NCBI GenBank assembly: GCA_900546085.1
Contig: URBS01000036.1
Span: forward strand, 1 to 16,141
Direction: 5' to 3'
Length of the DNA: 16,141 nt
Source: an uncultured Collinsella sp.
GTDB taxonomy: Bacteria; Actinomycetota; Coriobacteriia; Coriobacteriales; Coriobacteriaceae
This document shows positions 7,140-14,409 of this stretch, in pieces. Every line of letters starts with the position of its first letter. Position 1 is the stretch's first letter. Both the position numbers and the translations under genes were made by a program. The notes beneath the pieces were generated by a model. It had not been told where the DNA came from, did not search any database, and worked only from the letters and a program-made list of their open reading frames with translations.

Positions 7140-8354
7140 ATGGCCGATAAGATCCAGTGGGCGGGCAACACGATGCCCAAGAGCGATGACAAGCACTTGG
7201 GAATCATGAGCCTCGACCACGTGAAGAAGGCCCGCGCCTTCCACCAGTCGTTCCCCCAGTACACCGTCACTCCGCTTGCCCGCCTGGATGGCCAGGCCGC
7301 GCGCCTGGGCCTGTCCAACTTGTGCGTTAAGGACGAGAGCTATCGCTTTGGCCTCAACGCCTTTAAGGTCCTGGGCGGTTCGTTTGCCATGGCCAACTAC
7401 ATTGCCGAGGAGACCGGCAAGGACGTTGCCGAGTGCACCTTCGATTACCTGACCTCCGATCAGCTTGCCAAGGACTTTGGCCAGGCCACCTTCTTTACCG
7501 CCACCGACGGCAACCATGGCCGCGGCGTGGCATGGGCTGCCAACAAGCTGGGCCAGAAGGCTGTCGTGCACATGCCCAAGGGTTCCACCAAGCCCCGCTT
7601 TGATAACATTGCCGCCGAGGGCGCCACGGTGACCATCGAAGAGGTCAACTACGACGAGTGCGTGCGCATGGCCGCCGCCGAGGCCGACGCTTGCGAGCGC
7701 GGCGTTATCGTTCAGGACACCGCTTGGGAGGGCTACGAGAAGATCCCGTCCTGGATCATGGAGGGCTACGGCACCATGGCTTCCGAGGCTGCCGAGCAGC
7801 TGCGCGAGATGGCCATCAACCGCCCGACGCACGTCTTTGTCCAGGCTGGCGTAGGCTCGCTCGCCGGCGCCGTGGTGGGCTACTTCACCAACCTGTATCC
7901 CGATAACCCGCCCACCTTCGTCGTGGTCGAGTGCGCGCCTGCCGCCTGCCTGTACAAGGGCGCTGCCGCCGGCGACGGCGATCCGCGCATTGTGGACGGC
8001 GACATGCCCTCCATCATGGCCGGCCTGTGCTGCGGCGAGCCCAACATCTTGGGCTGGGATATCCTGCGCAACCACACCACCGCGTTCGTGTCCTGCCCCG
8101 ACTGGGTCACCGCTCGCGGTATGCGTACCCTGGGTGCTCCCGAGAAGGGCGACCCGCGCGTCATCTCCGGCGAGTCCGGCGCCGTGACCACCGGCCTGGT
8201 CGAGACCCTCATGCTCGATCCCGAGTACGCCGAGCTCAAAGAGCTCATCGGTCTGGACAAGACAAGCTCCGTGCTCTGCTTCTCCACCGAGGGCGACACC
8301 GATCCGGATCAGTACCGTCGCATCGTCTGGGAGGGCGAGTACCCGACTTGCTAG
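7140..8354 (+). CDS. ygeX: 2,3-Diaminopropionate ammonia-lyase (DpaL/YgeX)
   Basis: This PLP enzyme splits 2,3-diaminopropionate into pyruvate and two ammonia (EC 4.3.1.15). Its 404 residues match the ~400 of the family. The PLP lysine is K76 in SYRFGLNAFKVLGG. The catalytic aspartates typical of the family appear in ATDGNHGRG (D123) and VQDTAWEGYEKIP (D193). The phosphate-binding glycine loop is QAGVGSLAG (235-243), and the C-terminal FSTEGDTDPDQY is also characteristic. The start has AAGGAG 8 bp upstream. It is the first of ygeX, ygeY and ygeW, facing the YheO-like regulator. In uric-acid and other purine fermenting gene clusters YgeX carries out the last carbon-yielding step. A specialised role in plain diaminopropionate use is possible, but the neighbours argue for the purine route. 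The ~240 bp gap to ygeY is unusually long and structured. Confidence 0.95.
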   Translation: MADKIQWAGNTMPKSDDKHLGIMSLDHVKKARAFHQSFPQYTVTPLARLDGQAARLGLSNLCVKDESYRFGLNAFKVLGGSFAMANYIAEETGKDVAECTFDYLTSDQLAKDFGQATFFTATDGNHGRGVAWAANKLGQKAVVHMPKGSTKPRFDNIAAEGATVTIEEVNYDECVRMAAAEADACERGVIVQDTAWEGYEKIPSWIMEGYGTMASEAAEQLREMAINRPTHVFVQAGVGSLAGAVVGYFTNLYPDNPPTFVVVECAPAACLYKGAAAGDGDPRIVDGDMPSIMAGLCCGEPNILGWDILRNHTTAFVSCPDWVTARGMRTLGAPEKGDPRVISGESGAVTTGLVETLMLDPEYAELKELIGLDKTSSVLCFSTEGDTDPDQYRRIVWEGEYPTC

Positions 8355-8363
8355 CAGGCTGAC

Positions 8364-8487
8364 CTGTCCGGAGGCAGCCGGAGGACTTTACTCCCTGCTC
8401 GGACAGTCCTGCTCGCACGGAGAGCACATTAAGTGCTCTCCGGCTCGTGCGGAACTCGCGACGGAGCAAAGTCCTCCGTCCGCCTCC
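8364..8487. repeat. Highly structured intercistronic element (nested inverted repeats)
   Basis: The spacer between ygeX and ygeY holds several nested pairs. The outermost is GGAGGC (8370-8375) with GCCTCC (8482-8487). Next is CGGAGGACTTT (8379-8389) with AAAGTCCTCCG (8468-8478), extended by CTCC/GGAG. The innermost is GGAGAGCAC (8419-8427) with GTGCTCTCC (8433-8441), loop ATTAA, extended by GCAC/GTGC. An alternative pair CTGTCCG (8364-8370) with CGGACAG (8400-8406) would compete. No U-run follows, so it is not a plain terminator. It could be an mRNA processing or stability element, a repeated extragenic palindrome or a small mobile element remnant. Confidence 0.65.
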
Positions 8488-8526
8488 TATGGTTGCTTGC
8501 TTGCCGGGTGCTCGACCTCACGCTGC

Positions 8527-8566
8527 TTGGCACAAGTGATCTATCTGAAATATCTACCTGTAGGTA
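8527..8566 (+). promoter_or_regulatory. Candidate promoter with overlapping 12-bp dyad ahead of ygeY
   Basis: TTGGCA (8527-8532) and TATCTA (8551-8556) are separated by 18 bp, a fair sigma-70-type match. The dyad TACCTGTAGGTA (8555-8566) overlaps its -10/start region, where a repressor could bind. The ribosome site AAAGG (8577-8581) and the ygeY start follow. This is sequence pattern only. Confidence 0.35.
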
Positions 8567-8591
8567 AACCCTTGTAGAAAGGTTGACTGTT

Positions 8592-9977
8592 ATGACTAAG
8601 GAACTCGATTTCGAGGCAATTAAAAACGCTGCTGAGTCTCACCGCGCTGATATGACTCGCTTCCTGCGCGCCATGATCTCTCACCCCTCTGAGTCCTGCG
8701 AGGAGGGTGAGGTTGTCGCCTGCATCAAGGCCGAGATGGAGAGCCTCGGCTATGACGAGGTCAAGGTCGATGGCTTGGGTAACGTCATGGGCTTTATGGG
8801 CGAGGGCGACAAGATCATCGCCATCGACTCCCACATCGACACCGTCGGCATCGGCAACATCGAGAACTGGGATGCCGATCCCTATGAGGGCTACGAGACC
8901 GACGAGATCATCTACGGCCGCGGCGGCTCTGACCAGGAGGGCGGCATGGCTTCCGCTACCTATGCTGCCAAGATGATGAAGGACATGGGCCTCATCCCCG
9001 AGGGCTACAAGATCATGGTCGTCGGCACCGTCCAGGAAGAGGACTGCGACGGCATGTGCTGGCAGTACATCTACAACAAGGACGGCATTAAGCCCGAGTT
9101 CGTCATTTCCACCGAGCCCACCGACGGCGGCATCTATCGCGGTCACCGCGGCCGCATGGAGATCCGCGTCGACGTTCACGGCACCTCCTGCCACGGCTCC
9201 GCTCCCGACCGCGGCGACAACGCCATCTACAAGATGGCCGACATCATCGCCGACGTCCGCGCCCTCAACAACAACGGCTGCGACGAGTCGACCGACATCA
9301 AGGGCCTCGTCAAGATGCTCGACCCTAAGTACAACCCCGAGCACTTCGAGGACGCCCGCTTCCTGGGCCGCGGCACCTGCACCGTCAGCCAGATCTTCTA
9401 CACCAGCCCCAGCCGCTGCGCTGTCGCTGACTCCTGCGCCATCTCCATCGACCGTCGTATGACCGCCGGTGAGACCTGGGAGTCTTGCCTGGACGAGATC
9501 CGCAACCTGCCGGCCGCCAAGAAGTACGGCGACGACGTGAAGGTCTCCATGTACATGTACGACCGTCCGTCCTGGACCGGCGAGGTTTACGAGACCGAGG
9601 CTTACTTCCCCACGTGGATCAACAAGGAGACCGCTCCGCACGTCAAGGCCCTCGTCGACGCCCACAAGGCCATGTTCGGTGACGAGCGCATCGGCTGCGA
9701 GCCCAGCATGGACAAGCGCACCGGTCGTCCGCTGTGCGACAAGTGGACCTTCTCCACGAACTGCGTTTCCATCCAGGGCCGCTATGGCATCCCCTGCGTC
9801 GGCTTTGGCCCGGGTGCCGAGTCTCAGGCTCACGCTCCCAACGAGGTCACCTACAAGGACGACCTGGTCACCGCTGCCGCCATGTATGTGGCTGCCCTGA
9901 ACCTCTACGATCCGAGCCAGGCCGATGGCGACGCCACCGTCTTCCGTGCCGGTTTGACCAACAACAAGATCGACTAG
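8592..9977 (+). CDS. ygeY: M20-family hydrolase YgeY (selenium/purine catabolism cluster)
   Basis: This 461-residue metallohydrolase is of the M20 peptidase/deacylase family. Metal-ligand motifs are all present: AIDSHIDTVG (H81, D83), GRGGSDQEGG (D114), VQEED (E149-E150), STEPTDGG (E175) and a C-terminal AESQAHAPNE (H414). H201 in the dimerisation/lid domain (HGTSCHGSAP) is also typical. YgeY family members sit beside ygeX and ygeW in purine-degrading clusters and are thought to hydrolyse a ureido or amide intermediate. The exact substrate cannot be read from sequence. ATG 8592 is the start; AAAGG is 10 bp upstream, and an in-frame TTG at 8583 is too close to that site. Codon use is strongly biased and uniform with its neighbours, suggesting high expression. 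Its stop codon lies inside an 11-bp inverted repeat. Confidence 0.92.
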   Translation: MTKELDFEAIKNAAESHRADMTRFLRAMISHPSESCEEGEVVACIKAEMESLGYDEVKVDGLGNVMGFMGEGDKIIAIDSHIDTVGIGNIENWDADPYEGYETDEIIYGRGGSDQEGGMASATYAAKMMKDMGLIPEGYKIMVVGTVQEEDCDGMCWQYIYNKDGIKPEFVISTEPTDGGIYRGHRGRMEIRVDVHGTSCHGSAPDRGDNAIYKMADIIADVRALNNNGCDESTDIKGLVKMLDPKYNPEHFEDARFLGRGTCTVSQIFYTSPSRCAVADSCAISIDRRMTAGETWESCLDEIRNLPAAKKYGDDVKVSMYMYDRPSWTGEVYETEAYFPTWINKETAPHVKALVDAHKAMFGDERIGCEPSMDKRTGRPLCDKWTFSTNCVSIQGRYGIPCVGFGPGAESQAHAPNEVTYKDDLVTAAAMYVAALNLYDPSQADGDATVFRAGLTNNKID

Positions 9978-9997
9978 TCCCATTCCTCGATCTTGTT
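9963..9997. repeat. 11-bp perfect inverted repeat across the ygeY stop codon
   Basis: AACAAGATCGA (9963-9973) pairs with TCGATCTTGTT (9987-9997) around a 13-nt loop holding the stop codon. No T-run follows. It probably protects or shapes the ygeY mRNA 3' end; it is not a clear terminator. Confidence 0.5.
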
Positions 9998-9999
9998 GA

Positions 10000-10024
10000 G
10001 CCGGGGACAGTTTATGCCCCCGGC
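10000..10024. repeat. GC hairpin between ygeY and ygeW
   Basis: GCCGGGG (10000-10006) pairs with CCCCGGC (10018-10024), loop 11 nt. It follows the previous hairpin by 2 bp. Together they could partly uncouple ygeW from ygeX-ygeY expression. No U-run is present. Confidence 0.45.
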
Positions 10025-10032
10025 GCCTCCTG

Positions 10033-10060
10033 TTGACTTGGGGCCCGCGGTCGTTATCTC
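10033..10060 (+). promoter_or_regulatory. Candidate promoter for ygeW
   Basis: TTGACT (10033-10038) and TATCTC (10055-10060) are 16 bp apart, a reasonable sigma-70-type pair 49 bp upstream of the ygeW start. It would give ygeW an internal promoter after two hairpins. Confidence 0.35.
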
Positions 10061-10108
10061 CCATGCTTCCTCAACGGTAGCGGTTTTACCTTTGGAAAGG
10101 ATATTTAC

Positions 10109-11311
10109 ATGGACGCTAAGTTTACCGAGCTCGTCGAGCAGCTGAACGGCCTCGATTTTAAGGGTATGTACGGCAGCGACTTCCTGCACACCTGGGATAA
10201 GACCACCGATGAGCTCAAGGCGCTCTACATCGTCGCCGACGCCCTGCGCGAGCTGCGCGAGAACAACGTTTCGTCCAAGATCTTCGATTCGGGTCTGGCC
10301 GTCTCGCTGTTCCGTGACAACTCCACCCGTACGCGCTTCTCCTTCTCTAAGGCAGCCAACCTGCTCGGCCTTGAGCTGCAGGACCTGGACGAGAAGAAGT
10401 CCCAGATCGCTCACGGCGAGACCGTCCGCGAGACCGCTACCATGATCTCCTTCATGGCCGACGTCATCGGCATCCGCGACGACATGTACATCGGCAAGGG
10501 CGACGCCTACATGGCCGAGGTCTCCGAGTCTGTCCAGCAGGCCTACGAGGATGGCGTTCTGGATCACCGTCCCACGCTCATCTCCCTGCAGTCCGACTCC
10601 GACCACCCCACGCAGTCCTCTGCCGACATGCTCTACCTCATCAACGAGTTTGGCGGCCTCGAGAACCTCAAGGGCAAGAAGGTTGCCGTCACCTGGGCCT
10701 ACTCGCCCTCTTACGGCAAGCCGCTGTCCTGCCCGCAGTCGCTGATCAGCCTGCTGCCCCGTTTTGGCATGGACGTCACCCTGGCCCACCCCGAGGGCTA
10801 CGACCTCATGCCCGAGGTCGTCGAGCGTGCCAAGGGCTATGCCGCCGAGTCCGGCACCACCTTTAAGCAGGTCAACACCATGGCTGAGGCCTTCGAGGGC
10901 GCCGACATCGTGATCCCCAAGAGCTGGGCTCCGTTTGCCGCCATGGAGAAGCGTACCAACCTGTACGCCGAGGGCGACGACGCCGGCATCGCCGCGCTCG
11001 AGAAGGAGCTGCTCGCCCAGAACGCTACGCATCAGGATTGGTGCTCCACAACCGAGCTCATGGAGAAGACCGCCAACGGCCAGGACACCATCTTTATGCA
11101 CCCGCTGCCCGCCGACATCTCCGGTGTCTCCTGCGAGCACGGCGAGGTCAACGCCGACGTCTTCGACATGCACCGTGTGGGCATGTACAAGGAGGCCAGC
11201 TACAAGCCGTACGCCATCGCAGCCATGATGTTCCTGCAGAAGGTTGCCGATCCCGCCGCTACCCTCAAGGCCCTCGACGAGCGCAACACCGCCCGTTGGT
11301 TCCAGGCCTAA
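10109..11311 (+). CDS. ygeW: YgeW, knotted carbamoyltransferase family
   Basis: This 400-residue protein belongs to the aspartate/ornithine carbamoyltransferase fold. The carbamoyl-phosphate loop is NSTRTRFSFS (S72-R76). SDHPTQSSADM (H166, Q169) and FMHPLPADI (H331, P332, P334) complete the usual signature, so the active site looks intact. YgeW forms its own subfamily. Its amino substrate is unproven; it is expected to run in the degradative direction, taking a ureido product of purine breakdown and yielding carbamoyl phosphate for ATP. That would place it just before YgeX (inference from neighbours). AAAGGA lies 9 bp before the start. It closes the ygeX-ygeY-ygeW unit, since a good terminator follows within 30 bp of the stop. 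Gene order differs from E. coli, where ygeW precedes ygeX and ygeY. Confidence 0.92.
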   Translation: MDAKFTELVEQLNGLDFKGMYGSDFLHTWDKTTDELKALYIVADALRELRENNVSSKIFDSGLAVSLFRDNSTRTRFSFSKAANLLGLELQDLDEKKSQIAHGETVRETATMISFMADVIGIRDDMYIGKGDAYMAEVSESVQQAYEDGVLDHRPTLISLQSDSDHPTQSSADMLYLINEFGGLENLKGKKVAVTWAYSPSYGKPLSCPQSLISLLPRFGMDVTLAHPEGYDLMPEVVERAKGYAAESGTTFKQVNTMAEAFEGADIVIPKSWAPFAAMEKRTNLYAEGDDAGIAALEKELLAQNATHQDWCSTTELMEKTANGQDTIFMHPLPADISGVSCEHGEVNADVFDMHRVGMYKEASYKPYAIAAMMFLQKVADPAATLKALDERNTARWFQA

Positions 11312-11334
11312 AGCCGGGCTGAGGTAAGCCATGT

Positions 11335-11373
11335 AAAGGGGGCGCTCTGCCAACCGGCGGGGTGCCCCTTTTT
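11335..11373 (+). terminator. Rho-independent terminator after ygeW
   Basis: AAAGGGG (bulged G) CGC pairs with GTGCCCC and TTT, followed by the run TTTTT at 11369-11373. It sits 24 bp past the ygeW stop and separates ygeX-ygeY-ygeW from the next two genes. Confidence 0.75.
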
Positions 11374-11461
11374 GCATCGTGGGCGTGCGGGATAAGCGCT
11401 TTCGATGTAGATGCCCCGCGACGCGAGTTATGGGTACGATGGTTTCAGGGGAGGTATCGCC

Positions 11462-12076
11462 ATGAAACTTGGTTGCGTCATTATGGCTTCGGGCGAGGGC
11501 AAGCGATTTGGCTCTAACAAGATGCTCGCCGATATCTATGGCGAGCCGCTGATTGCCCGGACCATTGATTCGGTTCCCCGGGGCTTTGACGTTGTGGTTT
11601 CGACGCGTTGGCCCGAGGTCGCTCAGATTTGTGATGACAAGCATTGCCCGTGCGTGCTGCACGATGGCGAGCTGCGCAGCGAAAGCGTCCGTGCGGGCCT
11701 TTCGTGGGGAGTCGAACGCAACTGGAAAGGTTGCCTCTTTTTGCCGGGCGACCAGCCGCTCGTGAGTTCGGATTCTTTTGAGGCTATGGTTCGTGCATTT
11801 GACGAGCGTGGCCGCAAGCATCCGGTGCGTCTTGCGTGCAACGGTGAGCCTTCGAGCCCGGTGCTCTTTCCGGCGGAACTGTTCGATGCACTTATGTGTC
11901 TTGAGGGTAAGGACGGCGGCGGTTCGATCCTCAAGGACCGTACCGACGTGGTGCTGGTCGAGGCGCGTGCCTACGAGCTGTGGGACGTCGATACCGTCAA
12001 GGGACAGCGACGCATAACGGAGCATATCGCCGCCTGCTCGTATTTTGATCGCGTGGCCAACTGCATCAATCAATAA
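11462..12076 (+). CDS. MobA/MocA-like nucleotidyltransferase (YgfJ-like, molybdenum cofactor cytidylyltransferase type)
   Basis: The 204-residue protein is a small NTP-transferase of the family that adds CMP or a related nucleotide to molybdopterin for hydroxylases. The nucleotide-binding loop is CVIMASGEGKRFGSNK (residues 5-20; the usual form is LAAGxSxRFGxxK, so S replaces the second A). The catalytic metal motif is FLPGDQPLVS, and EPSSPVLFP is the usual substrate loop. The start is ATG 11462, with GGGGAGG 7 bp upstream; the longer frame from 11411 has no such site. It follows the ygeW terminator, so it needs its own promoter, which I could not define. It is tightly joined to the hydantoinase gene (9 bp gap). 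In E. coli its relative ygfJ lies in the xdh/ygf cluster, so maturation of a xanthine dehydrogenase-like hydroxylase is likely. The exact nucleotide is uncertain. Confidence 0.85.
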   Translation: MKLGCVIMASGEGKRFGSNKMLADIYGEPLIARTIDSVPRGFDVVVSTRWPEVAQICDDKHCPCVLHDGELRSESVRAGLSWGVERNWKGCLFLPGDQPLVSSDSFEAMVRAFDERGRKHPVRLACNGEPSSPVLFPAELFDALMCLEGKDGGGSILKDRTDVVLVEARAYELWDVDTVKGQRRITEHIAACSYFDRVANCINQ

Positions 12077-12085
12077 GGAGCAATT

Positions 12086-13453
12086 ATGATCATCATCAAA
12101 AACGGCGCACTCGTGACGCCCCAGGGGCTTCGCCGCGCCGATCTTGCCATGGATGGCGATAAGATCGTGCGGATTGCCGCGGCGATTGAGCCGGCCGAGG
12201 GCGATACCGTCGAGGATGCTGCGGGCTGCTGGGTGTTCCCGGGCTTTATCGATGGGCACACGCACATGCAGTGCTGGACCGGCATGGATTGGACAGCCGA
12301 TAGCTTTGAGACCGGCACGCGCGCGGCTGCCTGCGGCGGCACGACGACCATTGTGGACTACGCGACGGCCGATCGCGGCGTGACCATGCCCGATGCCTTG
12401 GCCGAGTGGCATCATCGCGCCGACGGCACCTGCACCGCCAACTATGCCTTCCATATGGCGCTTGCCGAGTGGAATGAGCGCAACCGCGCCGATCTTTCGG
12501 CCATGCGCGAGGCGGGCGTGTCGTCGTTTAAGACCTACTTTGCCTACGACCATCTGCGCCTGGACGATGCCGAGACGCTCGAGGTGCTGGAGGAGCTCAA
12601 GCGCGTGGGCGGTATCCTGTGCGTGCATTGCGAGAACGGCACGTTGGTCAACGCGCTGCAGAAGCGCGTGTTTGAGCAGGGTATCCACGGGCCCGAGGGC
12701 CATGCGCTCAGCCGTCCGGACGTGTGTGAGGCCGAGGCCGTGAGCCGCCTGCTGTATCTGGCGCACTTGGCCGGGGACGCTCCGGTCAACGTGGTGCACC
12801 TTTCGACCAAGCTGGGGCTCGAGGCCATTCGCGCTGCCAAAGCGCGCGGGCAGAAGAACATCTATGTCGAGACATGCCCTCAGTATCTGATGCTCGACGA
12901 CACCTGCTATCTGGAGCAGGGCGAGGACGGCTTTGCGGGCGCCAAGTACGTGATGAGTCCGCCGCTGCGCCATGCCGGCGACCGTGCGGCACTGCGCGAG
13001 GCGCTTGTGGCCGGCGAGATCGATACGATTGCGACCGACCACTGTAGCTTTAACCTGCACGGGCAAAAGGACCGCGGGCGCGACGACTTCCGCGCGATTC
13101 CCAACGGCGGACCCGGCGTGGAGCATCGCCCCGTCGCGATCGCTACGAGCTTTGAGGGACAGCTGGGCCCCGAGGATCTGTGCCGCCTGATGAGCGAGAA
13201 CCCGGCGCGCGTCTTTGGCATGTATCCGCACAAGGGCTGTCTTGCCGAGGGCGCCGATGCCGACGTGTGCGTGTGGGATCCCAAGGCGCGCTGGACGATT
13301 AGCGCCGCGACGCAGCATCAGGCCGTGGACTACACGCCGCTCGAGGGCTTTGAGGCGCACGGCCGCGCCAAGGCCGTGTTTGTGAACGGCGTACTGGCTG
13401 CGCGCGACGGCGAGCCCACCGGAGCCCAACCCGGCCGCTACGTCCCCCGCTAA
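12086..13453 (+). CDS. hydA: Dihydropyrimidinase / D-phenylhydantoinase-like cyclic amidohydrolase (HydA/HyuA)
   Basis: This 455-residue amidohydrolase opens cyclic ureides such as hydantoins or dihydropyrimidines. Metal ligands are intact: GFIDGHTHMQ (H58, H60), the carboxylated lysine in SSFKTYFAY (K149), CVHCENG (H181), VNVVHLST (H238) and ATDHCSF (D318). The family signature FRAIPNGGPGVEHR follows. AAGGAG (12075-12080) overlaps the stop of the preceding gene and drives ATG 12086, so the two are co-translated or at least co-transcribed. In anaerobic purine clusters a HydA/HyuA-type enzyme opens the ring of a uric-acid derived intermediate before YgeY/YgeW/YgeX act. That assignment is from context; substrates of this family cannot be told apart by motif alone. 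A 22-bp palindrome follows and separates it from the convergent yqeC. Confidence 0.92.
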   Translation: MIIIKNGALVTPQGLRRADLAMDGDKIVRIAAAIEPAEGDTVEDAAGCWVFPGFIDGHTHMQCWTGMDWTADSFETGTRAAACGGTTTIVDYATADRGVTMPDALAEWHHRADGTCTANYAFHMALAEWNERNRADLSAMREAGVSSFKTYFAYDHLRLDDAETLEVLEELKRVGGILCVHCENGTLVNALQKRVFEQGIHGPEGHALSRPDVCEAEAVSRLLYLAHLAGDAPVNVVHLSTKLGLEAIRAAKARGQKNIYVETCPQYLMLDDTCYLEQGEDGFAGAKYVMSPPLRHAGDRAALREALVAGEIDTIATDHCSFNLHGQKDRGRDDFRAIPNGGPGVEHRPVAIATSFEGQLGPEDLCRLMSENPARVFGMYPHKGCLAEGADADVCVWDPKARWTISAATQHQAVDYTPLEGFEAHGRAKAVFVNGVLAARDGEPTGAQPGRYVPR

Positions 13454-13480
13454 CAGGAAGATCACCGGATTTCCCTCCGC

Positions 13481-13547
13481 AGTTGCGGTGGAATAGTTCC
13501 TGTTTAGCCGCCAAATAGGCCGTTTCAGGAACTATTCCACCGCAACT
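13481..13547. repeat. Perfect 22-bp inverted repeat between convergent hydA and yqeC
   Basis: The left arm at 13481-13502 begins AGTTGCGGTGG and ends AGTTCCTG. The right arm at 13526-13547 is its exact reverse complement (begins CAGGAACT, ends CACCGCAACT). The 23-nt loop contains GCCGCCAAATAGGCCG. Neither strand has a strong T-run after it. It may work as a bidirectional transcription stop or be one copy of a dispersed palindrome (inference). Confidence 0.75.
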
Positions 13548-13572
13548 TATAGGCCTGCTGGGGCAGCGCCAG

Positions 13573-14307
13573 CTACTTGAGGTTGGTGGCGACGACGGGG
13601 CGGCCGAGGGCTGCCTGGAAGCGGTCGGCTATCGTTGAGTCGGCAAGCGTGTCGACTTGGTTGAGCATGATACGGGCATTGTTGAGGTTCAGCATCTGCA
13701 TCTCGGCATTGAGCACCTGGGCGACGCGCTCGGGCGTGGCGATGTCGGTAGGCTCGCAGTCGCAGCGCTCGCAGAAGAGCTCGGGGCGGTGGACAACCTC
13801 GGCGACGGGCTTGCCCAGCCCCGAGGCGCCGACGACCCAGACAACGTTTGCCGTGGCGGCGGGAATTACCGGCTCCCAGGCGGCATGCGCCTTGAGCGGG
13901 AGTCGCTTGCTGCCATCTGCCTCGGCCAACACATAGTCAAAGCGCTGCGCCAGCTCGTTGGGCGGCTCGGCGGGGGCGGAGAGCTTGCCTGTCTCCGGGT
14001 CCAAAACACCCGCCTGGCAGATGCTTCCGCGGCTCATGCCAGCGCATACCTTGCAGGTGCAGCCGGGGGCATGCGCGGCGCCCGGCTTCCAAGGCGCGGC
14101 ATCCAGGCGACGGTTTGACCCGTCCCACGGCACGCCGGCGACGGGAAACATGTGCGTGGTGGTGCAGAGGAGCACGCGGCCGCCAGCGCGCATGAGCTCG
14201 AGACCCAGCGTCTTTAGCAAGGTCGACTTGCCACCGCTGCCGATAATTGCGGTAATGCCCGGCTCGATCTTGAGCGCGGAGGCAAGGTTTCCGCTCGTCG
14301 TTTCCAT
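13573..14307 (-). CDS. yqeC: Selenium cofactor biosynthesis protein YqeC
   Basis: The 244-residue protein carries a P-loop, ITAIIGSGGKSTLLKTL (G23-S28), and CTTTHMFP shortly after. The diagnostic YqeC stretch AEADGSKRLPLKAHAAWEPVIP begins at about residue 128. YqeC belongs with YqeB to the set linked to selenium-dependent molybdenum hydroxylases; its reaction is not established. Two Cys groups are notable: C83, C85, C88 and C97 (CTCKVCAG...ICQ), and C179, C182, C184 (CERCDC). A role in binding metal or selenium is possible but not shown. The start is ATG 14307, with GGCGGTG 5 bp upstream. It is divergent from yqeB across ~100 bp and convergent with hydA. Confidence 0.9.
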   Translation of the reverse strand: METTSGNLASALKIEPGITAIIGSGGKSTLLKTLGLELMRAGGRVLLCTTTHMFPVAGVPWDGSNRRLDAAPWKPGAAHAPGCTCKVCAGMSRGSICQAGVLDPETGKLSAPAEPPNELAQRFDYVLAEADGSKRLPLKAHAAWEPVIPAATANVVWVVGASGLGKPVAEVVHRPELFCERCDCEPTDIATPERVAQVLNAEMQMLNLNNARIMLNQVDTLADSTIADRFQAALGRPVVATNLK

Positions 14308-14320
14308 CTGTTCACCGCCG

Positions 14321-14326
14321 TATAAT
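14321..14326. promoter_or_regulatory. TATAAT box in the yqeC/yqeB divergent region
   Basis: A consensus TATAAT on the plus strand lies 89 bp before yqeB, and the overlapping TATTAT on the minus strand lies ~15 bp before yqeC. Neither has a clear -35. If used for yqeC the transcript would have a very short leader. The AT-rich stretch 14321-14347 stands out in this GC-rich region. Confidence 0.35.
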
Positions 14327-14409
14327 ACTGTGATAATAAATAATCATCAGAGTAGCGGCCGAACCGCTTTTGCTCTGCTCAAACCGTAGCACAGGGAGGT
14401 GCCCCGGGA

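Noticed and set aside
9974..13465. Very long open frame on the minus strand (over 1100 codons) opposite ygeW, the MocA-like gene and hydA
   Set aside because: It is antisense to three genes with intact catalytic motifs and its composition (Val, Gly, Ala, Leu, His, Arg rich) is the usual mirror of GC-rich codons. No domain is recognisable.
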